Shown: one piece after another, positions 7,960 to 16,122 of the stretch | How the letters are laid out: every line of letters starts with the position of its first letter | How positions within the stretch are numbered: the first letter of the stretch is position 1 | Source of the DNA: an uncultured Phocaeicola sp. | GTDB lineage: Bacteria; Bacteroidota; Bacteroidia; Bacteroidales; Bacteroidaceae | Assembly (NCBI GenBank): GCA_948566455.1 | Contig: CAOYQO010000002.1 | Location: 145,277 to 209,276, forward strand | Reading direction: 5' to 3' | Length of the DNA: 64,000 nt | Position numbers and translations under genes: made by a program | The notes under the pieces: generated by a model | Told to the model about the DNA's origin: nothing | The model's database searches: none | What the model saw: only the letters and a program-made list of their open reading frames with translations

Positions 7960-8993
7960 AGAATTTTCACAATCTCTGCAAGCAGTTCACCAATGGTTTG
8001 CACAGTCACCGCTTCGCCGTTTACCGGGTGTAGTACAAAAGTACCGTCCCCTTTCAAATCTCCCGTTTCAATATAAACGTCCGACTCCACGTTTCGGTTT
8101 GCCAGAATACCATTTCTTTGCAAAGCTTTCCGCACCATAGCGTATTTTTGTCCGTGCCCGACAATACGGATATGGGAAGTATACTCATTGTTCACCCGGA
8201 ATAATCCTGTCTCCAGATCAAACACAATTCCTTTACGGGCAAAGAAACCACTGAGGGTTCCATCCAGTGAAAGGTCTTCGGGAGTTCCGATAGTCACCCC
8301 GTTCACCTTATCCATCAACCAGATTTTATCCGCAATCTGCAAGGCAAGTTCCAGGTCATGTGTAGACAGGAAAATAGTCTTATCCGTCTGCCGGCTCAGC
8401 TGATGGAGCAATTGCATCATTTCCACTTTACTCGGGAAATCAAGAAAGGCAGTGGGCTCATCCAGGAAAATCACCGGAGTTTCCTGAGCCAGTGCCTTGG
8501 CAATCATCACTTTTTGTCGTTCACCATCACTCAGTGTATGTACCATGCGATGTGCCAAGTGAGATATTCCGACCAGGTTGATAGCATGATCCACTACCTC
8601 TTTATCTTCTTTGGAGAGTGTTCCCCAGAAACCGGTATATGGACTGCGTCCCAGACCGATAAGTTCCACAGAAGTCATATTGCGGATGTCGCACTTTTCA
8701 GTCAGGACTACACTGATCACTTTTGAAAGCTGTTTGTCCGTATAAGAGCCAATCTCTTTTCCCTGTATACGTATTTCACCGGATAACTTCGGTTGAAATG
8801 CAGAAAGTGTACGCAACAATGTAGACTTCCCCACCCCGTTGGCACCCAGCAGACAAGTCAACTCCCCGCTATTGATTCCGGCACAAATATCGCTTGCCAC
8901 GACTTTCACATCTCCTTTACTAGGATAGCCAATGGATAGTTTCTCAATATGTATAGTTTCCTGTTTCAAGACCTCTTTATTTTCAATTCTCAA
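7956..8993 (-). CDS. ABC importer ATPase of the FecE/BtuD class with C-terminal extension
   Basis: A 345-residue ATP-binding protein: Walker A GANGVGKST at residues 50-58, signature LSDGERQ, Walker B VIFLDEPTAFLD, and the switch His in STHDLEL. The core matches ATPases of corrinoid, heme and ferric-siderophore importers. About 90 residues after the core (from about SGFFARKGIVFD) form an extra domain seen in some Bacteroidetes homologues, whose role I cannot name. It sits directly after the permease gene and overlaps the MATE gene start. It energises uptake through the permease at 8994; the substrate is not decided by this subunit. Confidence 0.9.
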   Translation of the reverse strand: MRIENKEVLKQETIHIEKLSIGYPSKGDVKVVASDICAGINSGELTCLLGANGVGKSTLLRTLSAFQPKLSGEIRIQGKEIGSYTDKQLSKVISVVLTEKCDIRNMTSVELIGLGRSPYTGFWGTLSKEDKEVVDHAINLVGISHLAHRMVHTLSDGERQKVMIAKALAQETPVIFLDEPTAFLDFPSKVEMMQLLHQLSRQTDKTIFLSTHDLELALQIADKIWLMDKVNGVTIGTPEDLSLDGTLSGFFARKGIVFDLETGLFRVNNEYTSHIRIVGHGQKYAMVRKALQRNGILANRNVESDVYIETGDLKGDGTFVLHPVNGEAVTVQTIGELLAEIVKIL

Positions 8994-10031
8994 TTATTCT
9001 TCCAGTTCCCCTTTACGCTTCCTGAAGAGCACAGATGCCACCACCGGAGCACCTACCAAAGCTGTCACCGAGTTCACCGGCAAAGCTCCTTCAAATCCCG
9101 GCATGCGGGCTATGAGGTTACACACCAACGCCAACGAAGCCCCTACCAACAAAGTGGCAGGCATCAGTATCCGATGGTCGGATGTATGAAATATAGCCCG
9201 GCAAAGATGGGGAACAGCCAGACCGATAAACATAATCGGACCGCAATATGCCGTCACAATCGCTACCAGTACACCTGAACAGGAGATCACCAACAGGCGT
9301 GCCCGCTTGATGTTCAGCCCCAGATTCCGGGCATATCCATCGCCTAGCAGCAACAAATTCATCGTCTTTATCAGCAGAAACGAGAGTGGCAACAAGACCA
9401 CCATGATACAGACAAACAGTATCATCTGATCCCCCGACACACGGGCAAAACTACCCAGTCCCCAAATGACGTATGCACGAATATCTTCCTCCACACTGAA
9501 ATATTTCAATACGCCGATAATGGCACTTGCCACATAACCGATCATCACACCGATAATCAGCAGCGTCACATTTCCCTTTACTTTCTGTGAAACGTATACG
9601 ATAAGCGCCATCACGGACAGTGCTCCGATAATCGCTGCAATGGACAACGCCACTTCTCCCATATATCCGAGCTTGCTCAATGCCACACCGCCCATCGCTC
9701 CCGATAGCAATACCACACAGGCTACTCCCAGGCTGGCACCCGAACTGATACCCAACACTGACGGTCCTGCCAGCGGATTCCGGAAAACCGTCTGCATCTG
9801 CAAACCACTCACCGATAGCCCCGCTCCCGCCACCAATGCCGTCAATGCCTGCGGCACACGGGATTTCCAAATGATATTCTGCCAGATAATGGACTCATCT
9901 GTATTCCCCCATAAGATGTTCCAGACGGAACGAAAAGGAATATGGACAGAGCCTAACAGCAGGTTCAGTAAGAAAAACAGGAATATAGATGCCAGTATCA
10001 CCAACATCAGGAGCAGTGTCGGCCTTTTCAT
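8994..10031 (-). CDS. ABC importer permease, FecCD/BtuC family
   Basis: A 345-residue, strongly hydrophobic protein of about ten helices, with conserved FecCD motifs: GLQMQTVFRNPLAGPSVLG near residue 75, ISCSGVLVAIVTAYCGPIMFIGL, and the VPHLCR coupling segment facing the ATPase. It forms the dimeric inner-membrane channel for cobalamin, heme or iron-chelate uptake. Start 10031 overlaps the stop of the binding-protein gene (10028), and the ATPase starts at 8993 immediately after, so the three are cotranscribed and probably translationally coupled. Confidence 0.93.
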   Translation of the reverse strand: MKRPTLLLMLVILASIFLFFLLNLLLGSVHIPFRSVWNILWGNTDESIIWQNIIWKSRVPQALTALVAGAGLSVSGLQMQTVFRNPLAGPSVLGISSGASLGVACVVLLSGAMGGVALSKLGYMGEVALSIAAIIGALSVMALIVYVSQKVKGNVTLLIIGVMIGYVASAIIGVLKYFSVEEDIRAYVIWGLGSFARVSGDQMILFVCIMVVLLPLSFLLIKTMNLLLLGDGYARNLGLNIKRARLLVISCSGVLVAIVTAYCGPIMFIGLAVPHLCRAIFHTSDHRILMPATLLVGASLALVCNLIARMPGFEGALPVNSVTALVGAPVVASVLFRKRKGELEE

Positions 10032-11182
10032 TGCAAACGTGCGTAGTATTTCGGTTGGTAATCAGGTAATAAATTGGGGTGGAACGCATGGATCAGATCT
10101 TCCAGCACTATTTCCGGTTCCATCGGCATACTTTCGTAGAAAGGTTGCTCGCGCATATTGCAATAAATAACGCCTTTGTCACGGAATGCACGGAAGTCGG
10201 CATAACGGGGATCAAGGGATTTCAAAGCGTCATAAGAGAATGTGCCGTCGTAACTATTCACAATACGCCAGTAATCGGCACTCTCCGCTTGGCTGTATAC
10301 TGTTTCAAAATCTAGTGTAACGCCACCGGAACGGGGATCGTCTTTCAAGAAGTAATCGGCTCCCGCATCACGGAACAGCTCGGCCAGGAAGCTCTTACCG
10401 CCTACTGCATACCAGTTTCCTCCACGTATCTCACCGCTGAATACTACCGGACGCTTCTTTACATCAGCAGCCAGTTGTTTCAGATCGTTATAATGCTTTT
10501 CTATTGCAGCAAATTTTTCATTTGCCTCCTCTTCCTGTCCAATAAACAAGCCGATGAATTTAATCCATTCCGCCTGTCCCAGCGGAGTCATTTCCTTATA
10601 TCCCAGGTGCGGAACCAAAAGTATTCCGATTTCACGCATCGTATCATATCCGCCACGCTTGAAAGGGGAGATAAAAATGACATCCGGATTCACACTCATG
10701 ATCACTTCATTATCAAAATTACCTTCAATTCCTATTTTGGCAGTCTTACCCGACTTCAGGCGCTCATTCATTTCTTTGTTGAACAAGTGGCGTGTACTGG
10801 TTATACCCACCACCTTATCGCAGGCTTCCAGTTTGATGAAATTGGATAATTGTAAAGAAGTCATGCAAATGACACTGCGTACCGGTGTTTCGATCACCGT
10901 ATAATCAGAAGGAATCCTTTCGGGTTTCGTCCCCCGGGGCACCAATGCATAATGGAAAGTATTACTACTTTCATTTTGAGGATCACGCAAGTCCACCAAG
11001 CGGACATGATTGGGGAGATATTTCACTTCAAACCCTTGGGCATAAACCGGATAAATAGAGTCTGTGGCTGATACGGAGGCTGTGATAGCCTGTAAATCAA
11101 TAGAGTTTTGTTTGTTTTTCGGGCCACAAGCCACACATAAAATACTTAAAAGGGAGACAGTTATTGCAGTAGTTCGTTTCAT
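10028..11182 (-). CDS. ABC importer substrate-binding lipoprotein (BtuF/FecB-like)
   Basis: A 384-residue lipoprotein: signal peptide with a lipobox ending at Cys19 (SILCVAC), so it is anchored in the membrane. The body is a helical-backbone binding protein (periplasmic-binding-protein 2 class), with VRSVICMTSLQLSNFIKLEA and the NPDVIFISPF motif common to corrinoid and ferric-siderophore receptors. First gene of the importer operon. Substrate is undecided: corrinoid uptake fits the nearby cobalamin genes, but ferric chelates fit the family equally. No cobalamin riboswitch and no consensus promoter were found in the 116 bp upstream. Confidence 0.85.
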   Translation of the reverse strand: MKRTTAITVSLLSILCVACGPKNKQNSIDLQAITASVSATDSIYPVYAQGFEVKYLPNHVRLVDLRDPQNESSNTFHYALVPRGTKPERIPSDYTVIETPVRSVICMTSLQLSNFIKLEACDKVVGITSTRHLFNKEMNERLKSGKTAKIGIEGNFDNEVIMSVNPDVIFISPFKRGGYDTMREIGILLVPHLGYKEMTPLGQAEWIKFIGLFIGQEEEANEKFAAIEKHYNDLKQLAADVKKRPVVFSGEIRGGNWYAVGGKSFLAELFRDAGADYFLKDDPRSGGVTLDFETVYSQAESADYWRIVNSYDGTFSYDALKSLDPRYADFRAFRDKGVIYCNMREQPFYESMPMEPEIVLEDLIHAFHPNLLPDYQPKYYARLQ

Positions 11183-11298
11183 GACAATAAAAAGGTATAG
11201 AATTCGAGCACAATATTCGTCATTTTTGGGGAGATACGCAAATACCCGTCCTGTAATTTAACCGAATTTGTGCCCGAACACCTCTTATATAAGAATGT

Positions 11299-12654
11299 CT
11301 AAAAATTCATCAGATCATTCAATGCTTCGCTCATACTTGGATGTGTAAATATATAATCACGCAAGAAAGTATATTCCTGTCCCGTTTTCATTACAATAGA
11401 TACGATATTAATGATCTCACTTGTTTCCGGTCCAAACAGGGAACAGCCCAGAATCTTATTTGTATCGGCATCCACTACTACCTTAAACAATCCGTCAGTC
11501 TCACCTAAAGTACGTGCCCGCGGAATGGCTGCTACGGGAAGTGTATTCACCTTTATGTTCAGTCCTTTCTTACGGGCTTCCGTCTCACTCAGCCCCACAC
11601 GTGCCAAAGGAGGGTCCATAAATACCGAATAACTCACAGGCTCACGGTCGTCCGTACGCCGTTCTCCTGCACCAAACAAATCCTCACGGATAATGCGGTA
11701 ATCGTCCAATGAAATATAGGTGAATTGTAATCCGCCTTTTACGTCGCCAATGGCACGGATGGCCGGATTAGTAGTACGCAACCATTCATCTACAATAATG
11801 GCTCCCCGTTCATTCACTTTCACGCCGGCAACTTCCAGGTTCAGTCCCGAGATGTTCGGACGACGCCCTGTTGCCAATAAGATAGCATCTCCTTCCAGGT
11901 GATGGATTTCATGAGTTACAGCATCCTCATAAATCACTGTTGCACCGTCCACGGATTGTACCTTTGCGTTGAGATGGAATACAATACCTTTCTTTTCCAA
12001 TACGGTCTGTACGCTGGCGGCAATATCCCTGTCTTCGCGCTCAATCAGTTCGGGATACCCTTCGAGTACCGTCACCTTCGAACCGAAAGAAGCATACATG
12101 GAAGCAAATTCCAAGCCGATATAACCTCCACCCACGATTACCAGCCGTTCGGGAAGTTCTTCCAGTTCCATGATGGAAGTGCTGGTGTATACGCGGGGAT
12201 TCTCTTTTATTCCATCAATAGGTGGTACAATGGTTTCCGCACCGGTATTTATAAAGATCTGAGAAGACTGCAATTCAATTACTTCTGTCTCCGTCCGCAC
12301 TTCTACCACATCAGGACCAGCAAACGATCCGACACCTGTATACACCGTCACATTAGGATTATCAGCCAGATTATGATAGTTCTTATTCCGCAGGAAGGAA
12401 GTCACCTCTTCTTTACGACCAATGGCCTGACGATAATAATCCTTCTTCTCTTCCCACGTAGCCTTTACCGGAGTTTCCTTAGCCAGATGTACCAACGTCT
12501 TTGTAGGAATACAGCCGATATTGATACACGTGCCTCCATACATACGATCTGAACGTTCTACTATGGCAACCGTCTTCTGACGTTTTGCAAATTCGGCAGC
12601 CAGGGTCTTCCCACCCTTGCCGAAACCAATGATAATGGCATCATACTTTTTCAT
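11299..12654 (-). CDS. rclA: RclA-like flavoprotein disulfide reductase
   Basis: A 451-residue class-I pyridine nucleotide-disulfide oxidoreductase: FAD-binding IIIGFGKGGKTLA, redox pair C43-I-N-I-G-C48, NAD(P)-binding VIVGGGYIGLEFA, second FAD motif RAIGDVKGG, and C-terminal dimerisation domain (THPSMSEAL). Cys43/Cys48 spacing and length fit RclA, the Cu(II)/thiol-related reductase of reactive-chlorine resistance, as well as mercuric and dihydrolipoamide reductases. The neighbouring DUF417 gene, the second member of the rcl group in enterobacteria, supports RclA over the alternatives. It starts 4 nt after the DUF417 gene, so the two are coupled. Symbol is by homology and context. Confidence 0.78.
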   Translation of the reverse strand: MKKYDAIIIGFGKGGKTLAAEFAKRQKTVAIVERSDRMYGGTCINIGCIPTKTLVHLAKETPVKATWEEKKDYYRQAIGRKEEVTSFLRNKNYHNLADNPNVTVYTGVGSFAGPDVVEVRTETEVIELQSSQIFINTGAETIVPPIDGIKENPRVYTSTSIMELEELPERLVIVGGGYIGLEFASMYASFGSKVTVLEGYPELIEREDRDIAASVQTVLEKKGIVFHLNAKVQSVDGATVIYEDAVTHEIHHLEGDAILLATGRRPNISGLNLEVAGVKVNERGAIIVDEWLRTTNPAIRAIGDVKGGLQFTYISLDDYRIIREDLFGAGERRTDDREPVSYSVFMDPPLARVGLSETEARKKGLNIKVNTLPVAAIPRARTLGETDGLFKVVVDADTNKILGCSLFGPETSEIINIVSIVMKTGQEYTFLRDYIFTHPSMSEALNDLMNF

Positions 12655-12658
12655 ATCT

Positions 12659-13249
12659 TTATTTTTTTAAATGTTCCAGTACACTCTTCGCACTGTCTGC
12701 TAATATAACAATTGCACCGGCCAAAATGGCTGTATCTTTTATAACTAATCTTCCTGCACCGGTCAATAAAGGGAAACCAAACTCTCCACTGCCCAGGTTG
12801 GGCACCCATACTTCGGGTGTGGTGACAAGGAAAGAAAGCGTTCCGAGAGTCATGATAATAGCAAGTCCCGCACCTACCAGTCCTACTTTCGGCCAAAATA
12901 TGCCGAGGAATGTAAGGATACCGATGCTCATAATAAGAATACCCAATCCGTGAGAAAAACCATACGTATTATTCTCCTTGTGCCACTCATGCTTCGCGGC
13001 ATCAAATTCTCCTTCTTTCAGCTTATACTCTTTATAGTCGGGAACATCGTGTGTATAGAAGAAGCTCATGAAAGGGCTGTTTGCCACAAAAGGTACGATG
13101 CCTTCCGCTTCATAATTCCAGAACTTCAATCCGCCGATCCAAACGAAAATAACCAGAATTGCCACACGGATAAGATTGATACCTAACTTTTGAGTAGATG
13201 CAGCCAGTGTCAGGGCTGCTACGAACATAGATTTTAATTTTGTTTCCAT
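12659..13249 (-). CDS. rclC: DUF417 (RclC/YkgB-like) inner-membrane protein
   Basis: A 196-residue membrane protein with about four helices. The conserved start LIRVAILVIFVWIGGLKF, the YEAEGIVPFVANSPF motif and the later TTPEVWVP segment are those of the DUF417 family, which includes RclC of E. coli. Compared with the short family members, it carries a charged loop between helices 1 and 2 (about residues 70-100). Its partner RclA follows 4 nt downstream. The biochemical role is not known; in enterobacteria it is induced by hypochlorous acid together with rclA. Confidence 0.85.
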   Translation of the reverse strand: METKLKSMFVAALTLAASTQKLGINLIRVAILVIFVWIGGLKFWNYEAEGIVPFVANSPFMSFFYTHDVPDYKEYKLKEGEFDAAKHEWHKENNTYGFSHGLGILIMSIGILTFLGIFWPKVGLVGAGLAIIMTLGTLSFLVTTPEVWVPNLGSGEFGFPLLTGAGRLVIKDTAILAGAIVILADSAKSVLEHLKK

Positions 13250-13335
13250 ACGATTATTGCATTAATGAATTGTTTTGTTTTTCTGATGCAAAAATCGGGG
13301 TTTATGTCGGGGTGTGAAATGGCAATTCCACCGTA

Positions 13336-14187
13336 TCAGTTGGCAATATTTCCCGTTGTGTTCGATTTACGGAAATCAGATACACTTTCACCGGTCATTT
13401 TCTTGAAAAAACGGCTGAAAGTGGACAAATCTTCAAAGCCCAGCAGTTCGCTGATTTCCTTGGCACTTTTAGGGGTATAGAGCAATAATCTCTTGGCCTC
13501 CGACTCTATCCGTTCATGGATAATACGCAGCGGGGAAGGTACTCCGCAGGAGGCAAACAGATTGGAGAGTGTCTTTGGGGAACGGAATAACAGGTCGGCA
13601 TAATCCTGTACCTGCTTCTTTTCGCGGAAGTGCTGGTCAACCAGAATATAAAAACGGCGGACGATATCAAAGGCTTTTTCCTGTTCCGGCGTGACGCCAC
13701 ACTTTTCACGGGCAATGCGGGTACAGGTGATGATAAAACGTTTGAGAATGATACGTAGCATTTCCTCTTGCAGATTATCGCGAACGGCGGACTCCTGCCG
13801 GAAGATACGAATAATGTCATTCAGGTTGGCGGATTGTTCCGGCGAAAGTTTCAGTTTCATCACTTGGGAAGAACCATGAAAAAGGAAACCGTTACAGGAT
13901 ACTTCGTCATCATGACCGAATATACAGTAGAAATTGCTGTTGAACAGAAAAGTGAGGTACTCTCCCTCCACCGATTTAATTTCAATATGTTGCAAAGGAG
14001 TAAGACTTATGATTTCGTCCTGTTCCAACTGTATGGGAATATGGTCTATCTCCAGAGTCAAGTTTCCACTCCGCACCCAAATGAACTTATATAAAGTAGT
14101 ATCCTGTTGCAGTGCTTTATTTTCGTGGAAACAAAAGGTCATTGCCAAGTTCCCGTTCAGGCGGGTATTTAATTGATAATCTATCAT
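13336..14187 (-). CDS. AraC-family transcriptional regulator (likely controls the RclA/DUF417 pair)
   Basis: A 283-residue regulator. The N-terminal half has a cupin-like sensing fold (FIWVRSGNLTLEIDHIPIQLEQDEI). The C-terminal ~100 residues hold two helix-turn-helix motifs ending in LGFEDLSTFSRFFKKMTGESVSDFRK, the standard AraC signature. It is encoded just upstream of, and in the same direction as, the DUF417-rclA pair (86-bp gap). Regulation of that pair is inferred from position, as RclR (also AraC family) does in E. coli. The sequence is not clearly an RclR orthologue. Cysteines present at several positions could in principle sense oxidation; this is speculation. Confidence 0.85.
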   Translation of the reverse strand: MIDYQLNTRLNGNLAMTFCFHENKALQQDTTLYKFIWVRSGNLTLEIDHIPIQLEQDEIISLTPLQHIEIKSVEGEYLTFLFNSNFYCIFGHDDEVSCNGFLFHGSSQVMKLKLSPEQSANLNDIIRIFRQESAVRDNLQEEMLRIILKRFIITCTRIAREKCGVTPEQEKAFDIVRRFYILVDQHFREKKQVQDYADLLFRSPKTLSNLFASCGVPSPLRIIHERIESEAKRLLLYTPKSAKEISELLGFEDLSTFSRFFKKMTGESVSDFRKSNTTGNIAN

Positions 14188-14227
14188 GATGTTAAAAAGT
14201 TAGAGTTCTTTGTCGTATGCCGAAATA

Positions 14228-14259
14228 CAAATATACGCTATTCCGGAAGCTAATGCAAA
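14228..14259 (-). promoter_or_regulatory. Promoter of the AraC-family gene
   Basis: On the minus strand: TTTG at 14256-14259, a 20-bp spacer, and the -7 box TATATTTG at 14228-14235, about 40 bp before the start codon at 14187. Confidence 0.7.
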
Positions 14260-14341
14260 TAAAAGAAGCAATCTATTTCATCATCTCCGCTTTTCGTAAT
14301 GCCCTACCCCATGTAAGGTCATATTTCGTTATAACTATATT

Positions 14342-14646
14342 TTAGTTTATGAGTAGAATATACAATCCAGTCCCTAATAAAATAGAGCAAGCCATATTCT
14401 TAAAAAGCATTTGAATAACGACTACACAGATACCCGATAGTATTTCCGGAGTGCCGTATGAAGGTGATAGAAAATCTATATCTTTATAGCAATAAACTAC
14501 CAACATACCGAATATAACCGGAGGTAGTACTCTACCTAAATAGTTTACATATTGGGGAGTATGCGCCGAAGACCTGAAAACCCAGAAAGGAATCCAACGG
14601 GTAAAAATCACAACAAAATCAACTACCCCATTAATAACGACAAACA
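14342..14646 (-). pseudogene. azlD: Remnant of azlD (branched-chain amino-acid exporter subunit) lacking a start codon
   Basis: About 89 residues from GTG 14611 match the core and C-terminus of AzlD: FTRWIPFWVF, YLGRVLPPVIFGMLVVYC, and the final ILLGTGLYILL. AzlD normally has about 20 more residues. Homology continues upstream of the GTG (LFVVINGVVDFVVI), but no ATG, GTG or TTG lies there before an in-frame TAA near 14674. No azlC partner gene is present. The 5' end has been overrun by the repeat array at 14648-14784. I read it as a decayed gene; use of a rare start codon is possible. Confidence 0.6.
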
Positions 14647-14647
14647 G

Positions 14648-14759
14648 CGTTTTTAAAGAATAACAGAAACGTTTTTAAAGAATGTACCCAACGTTTATTA
14701 AAAACGTAAAAGGGGTACTTAAAAGCAAAAAGCGATAAATACAAACAAAAAAGGCGATA
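14648..14759. repeat. Intergenic array of about 22-bp units (A-tract with C/G core)
   Basis: CGTTTTTAAAGAAT occurs at 14648 and 14670, and a variant CGTTTATTAAAAAC at 14692: three units with a 22-bp period. Further on, AAAAGGGG (14708), AAAAAGCGATA (14727) and AAAAAAGGCGATA (14747) repeat with spacings of about 20-22 bp. See the related arrays at 23.7 kb and 52.2 kb. Confidence 0.65.
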
Positions 14760-14784
14760 ATCCTTATGAGGAAGTATCGCCTTT
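14750..14784 (-). terminator. Strong hairpin, terminator-like on the minus strand
   Basis: AAAGGCGATA (14750-14759) pairs with TATCGCCTTT (14775-14784). An inner TCCT/AGGA stem (14761-14764 with 14769-14772) closes a 4-nt TATG loop. Reading on the minus strand, it is followed by TTTTTTG. There is no recognisable minus-strand gene to its right for it to terminate. Confidence 0.5.
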
Positions 14785-15222
14785 ACCGTTTTTCGTATGT
14801 TATTATTCCAAGAACGGATATCCCCAATTCTCAACAATAAAATTATATTACTAAAAACAAGAAAACCGGCAGTAATAATACATATCCGCCAAAGTCCGGA
14901 AAAGAAAGATTAGATTTTGTCATTTGCTAAGTTTTTTAGGTTTACTATTAAAGTTATGTTCTCTTCAAAGCCCTACAAATATACTACATCAGGAAGGCGA
15001 AGTCAAGTCTTTCAGCCGTTTTTTCCAACTGTTTTCAGACTTTACATGCTAACCTTTTCTCGTACAGATCTTTGCTTCATTGAACGGCAGACAAGTATAT
15101 TGATAGCATCAAGTTGGCAAGCAAGCTATTATTGCATTCGGTTCATTAAAAAGTACCGTTGCACCAGAGCGTTTGACTTTAGTAAGCAAGAAAAGGTAGA
15201 TAAACAAGAAATCGGGTTTTAT
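14785..15222. other. Gene-poor stretch without recognisable coding sequence
   Basis: AT-rich DNA between the repeat/hairpin block and the cobI promoter. A 125-codon open frame on the plus strand (14917-15294) has no ribosome-binding site, no family resemblance and an unlikely amino-acid mix, and it runs through the cobI promoter. I see no RNA gene or other structure in it. Confidence 0.5.
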
Positions 15223-15254
15223 TTTGTTTTATATTCAGAAAATCCCCAATTTTG
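15223..15254 (+). promoter_or_regulatory. Probable promoter of cobI
   Basis: TTTG at 15223-15226, a 20-bp spacer, and CAATTTTG at 15247-15254 (one mismatch to TAnnTTTG), 65 bp before the start codon. The leader 15286-15317 contains repeated CACTAA-type heptamers (ATCACTAA, CACTAACC, ATCACTAAC). No B12 riboswitch fits in this short leader. Confidence 0.5.
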
Positions 15255-15319
15255 CACTCCCCATAAAAGTTATTATGAGGGTGCTTATCACTAAACACTA
15301 ACCATTAATCACTAACAAA

Positions 15320-16030
15320 ATGTCCAACCCCGTCATATTCGTATCCCTCGGTCCCGGAGAACCGGACCTTATCACCCTGAAAGGCTTGAAAGCCCTGCAA
15401 AATGCCGATTGTATCTTTTGTCCTGAAACTCGCACCATAAGCGGACAGATATTCTCGCGGGCTGCCGGCATACTGCACGCGCTGGATATTCCGGATACCA
15501 CCCTCTCCCGCTTTGCATTGCCTATGAGTAAGAACCGGGAACAGGCTTTCGCAGCTTACGATAAAGTGTATAGCGAAGCTTCCCTTCTTCACAAAGAAAA
15601 TAAAAAAGTCTGTATCGTTGCCGAAGGAGACGCAGGTTTCTATTCTTCCATACACTATATCTTTGAAAAACTACAAGCCGACAATATTCCTGTGCAACAC
15701 ATTGCCGGTATCCCCGCCTTCATTGCAGCAGGTGCCTGTGCAGGACTTCATATTGCCAGCCAAGAGGAACGCCTGACCGTCATTCCCGGTATCATTACCG
15801 CCGAAGAAATAGAGAAATATATGGAGGAAAAGACTACCATTGTCATCATGAAACTTTCTCAATGTATCGAAGAAGTTCACCGTTGCATCCATCTCCATCC
15901 CGAATATAACTATCATTATTTCGAGAATATAGGCATGGAAAAAGAGAAATACCTGCATGATACAGAGCTGATTTCGGCACTCTCTTTCCCTTATTTTTCA
16001 CTATTAATCATACGCCACAGCACCTTCTGA
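15320..16030 (+). CDS. cbiL: Precorrin-2/cobalt-factor II C20-methyltransferase
   Basis: A 236-residue SAM-dependent methylase of the corrin/uroporphyrin type: start VIFVSLGPGEPDLITLKGLKA, the AEGDAGFYSSIHYIF motif (GD.. segment that shapes the SAM site), and IAGIPAFIAAGACAGL. The pattern GEGDPxFYS with ISGxPS at these positions is the CobI/CbiL group, which methylates C-20 early in ring contraction. Given the anaerobic CbiD/CbiG/CbiF genes at the left of the window, CbiL is the likelier name. It is detached from that operon by 11 kb and has its own promoter, so the pathway is split on this chromosome. Confidence 0.88.
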   Translation: MSNPVIFVSLGPGEPDLITLKGLKALQNADCIFCPETRTISGQIFSRAAGILHALDIPDTTLSRFALPMSKNREQAFAAYDKVYSEASLLHKENKKVCIVAEGDAGFYSSIHYIFEKLQADNIPVQHIAGIPAFIAAGACAGLHIASQEERLTVIPGIITAEEIEKYMEEKTTIVIMKLSQCIEEVHRCIHLHPEYNYHYFENIGMEKEKYLHDTELISALSFPYFSLLIIRHSTF

Positions 16031-16084
16031 GGCGCATTTAATACTATTTCGCACATCATTGGATTAATTTTCACAAAAATGCCT

Positions 16085-16092
16085 TACCTTTG
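16085..16092 (+). promoter_or_regulatory. -7 box of the DUF1573 gene
   Basis: TACCTTTG at 16085-16092, 31 bp before ATG 16123. The nearest TTG upstream is at a 23-bp spacing, so only the -7 box is clear. This shows the gene is transcribed apart from cbiL. Confidence 0.6.
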
Positions 16093-16122
16093 CCCACTGT
16101 GTAATACAAAAGATTGATAGAC

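Noticed and set aside
11183..11298. Cobalamin riboswitch upstream of the ABC importer
   Set aside because: No GCCACTG-like B12 box or matching fold in the 116-bp gap; the same check at the cobI leader also failed.
14631..14837. 68-codon minus-strand open frame in the repeat region
   Set aside because: Runs through the A-tract array; frame is not shared with azlD and has no start signals.
14917..15294. 125-codon plus-strand open frame
   Set aside because: No ribosome-binding site, no homology sense, and it runs through the cobI promoter at 15223-15254.
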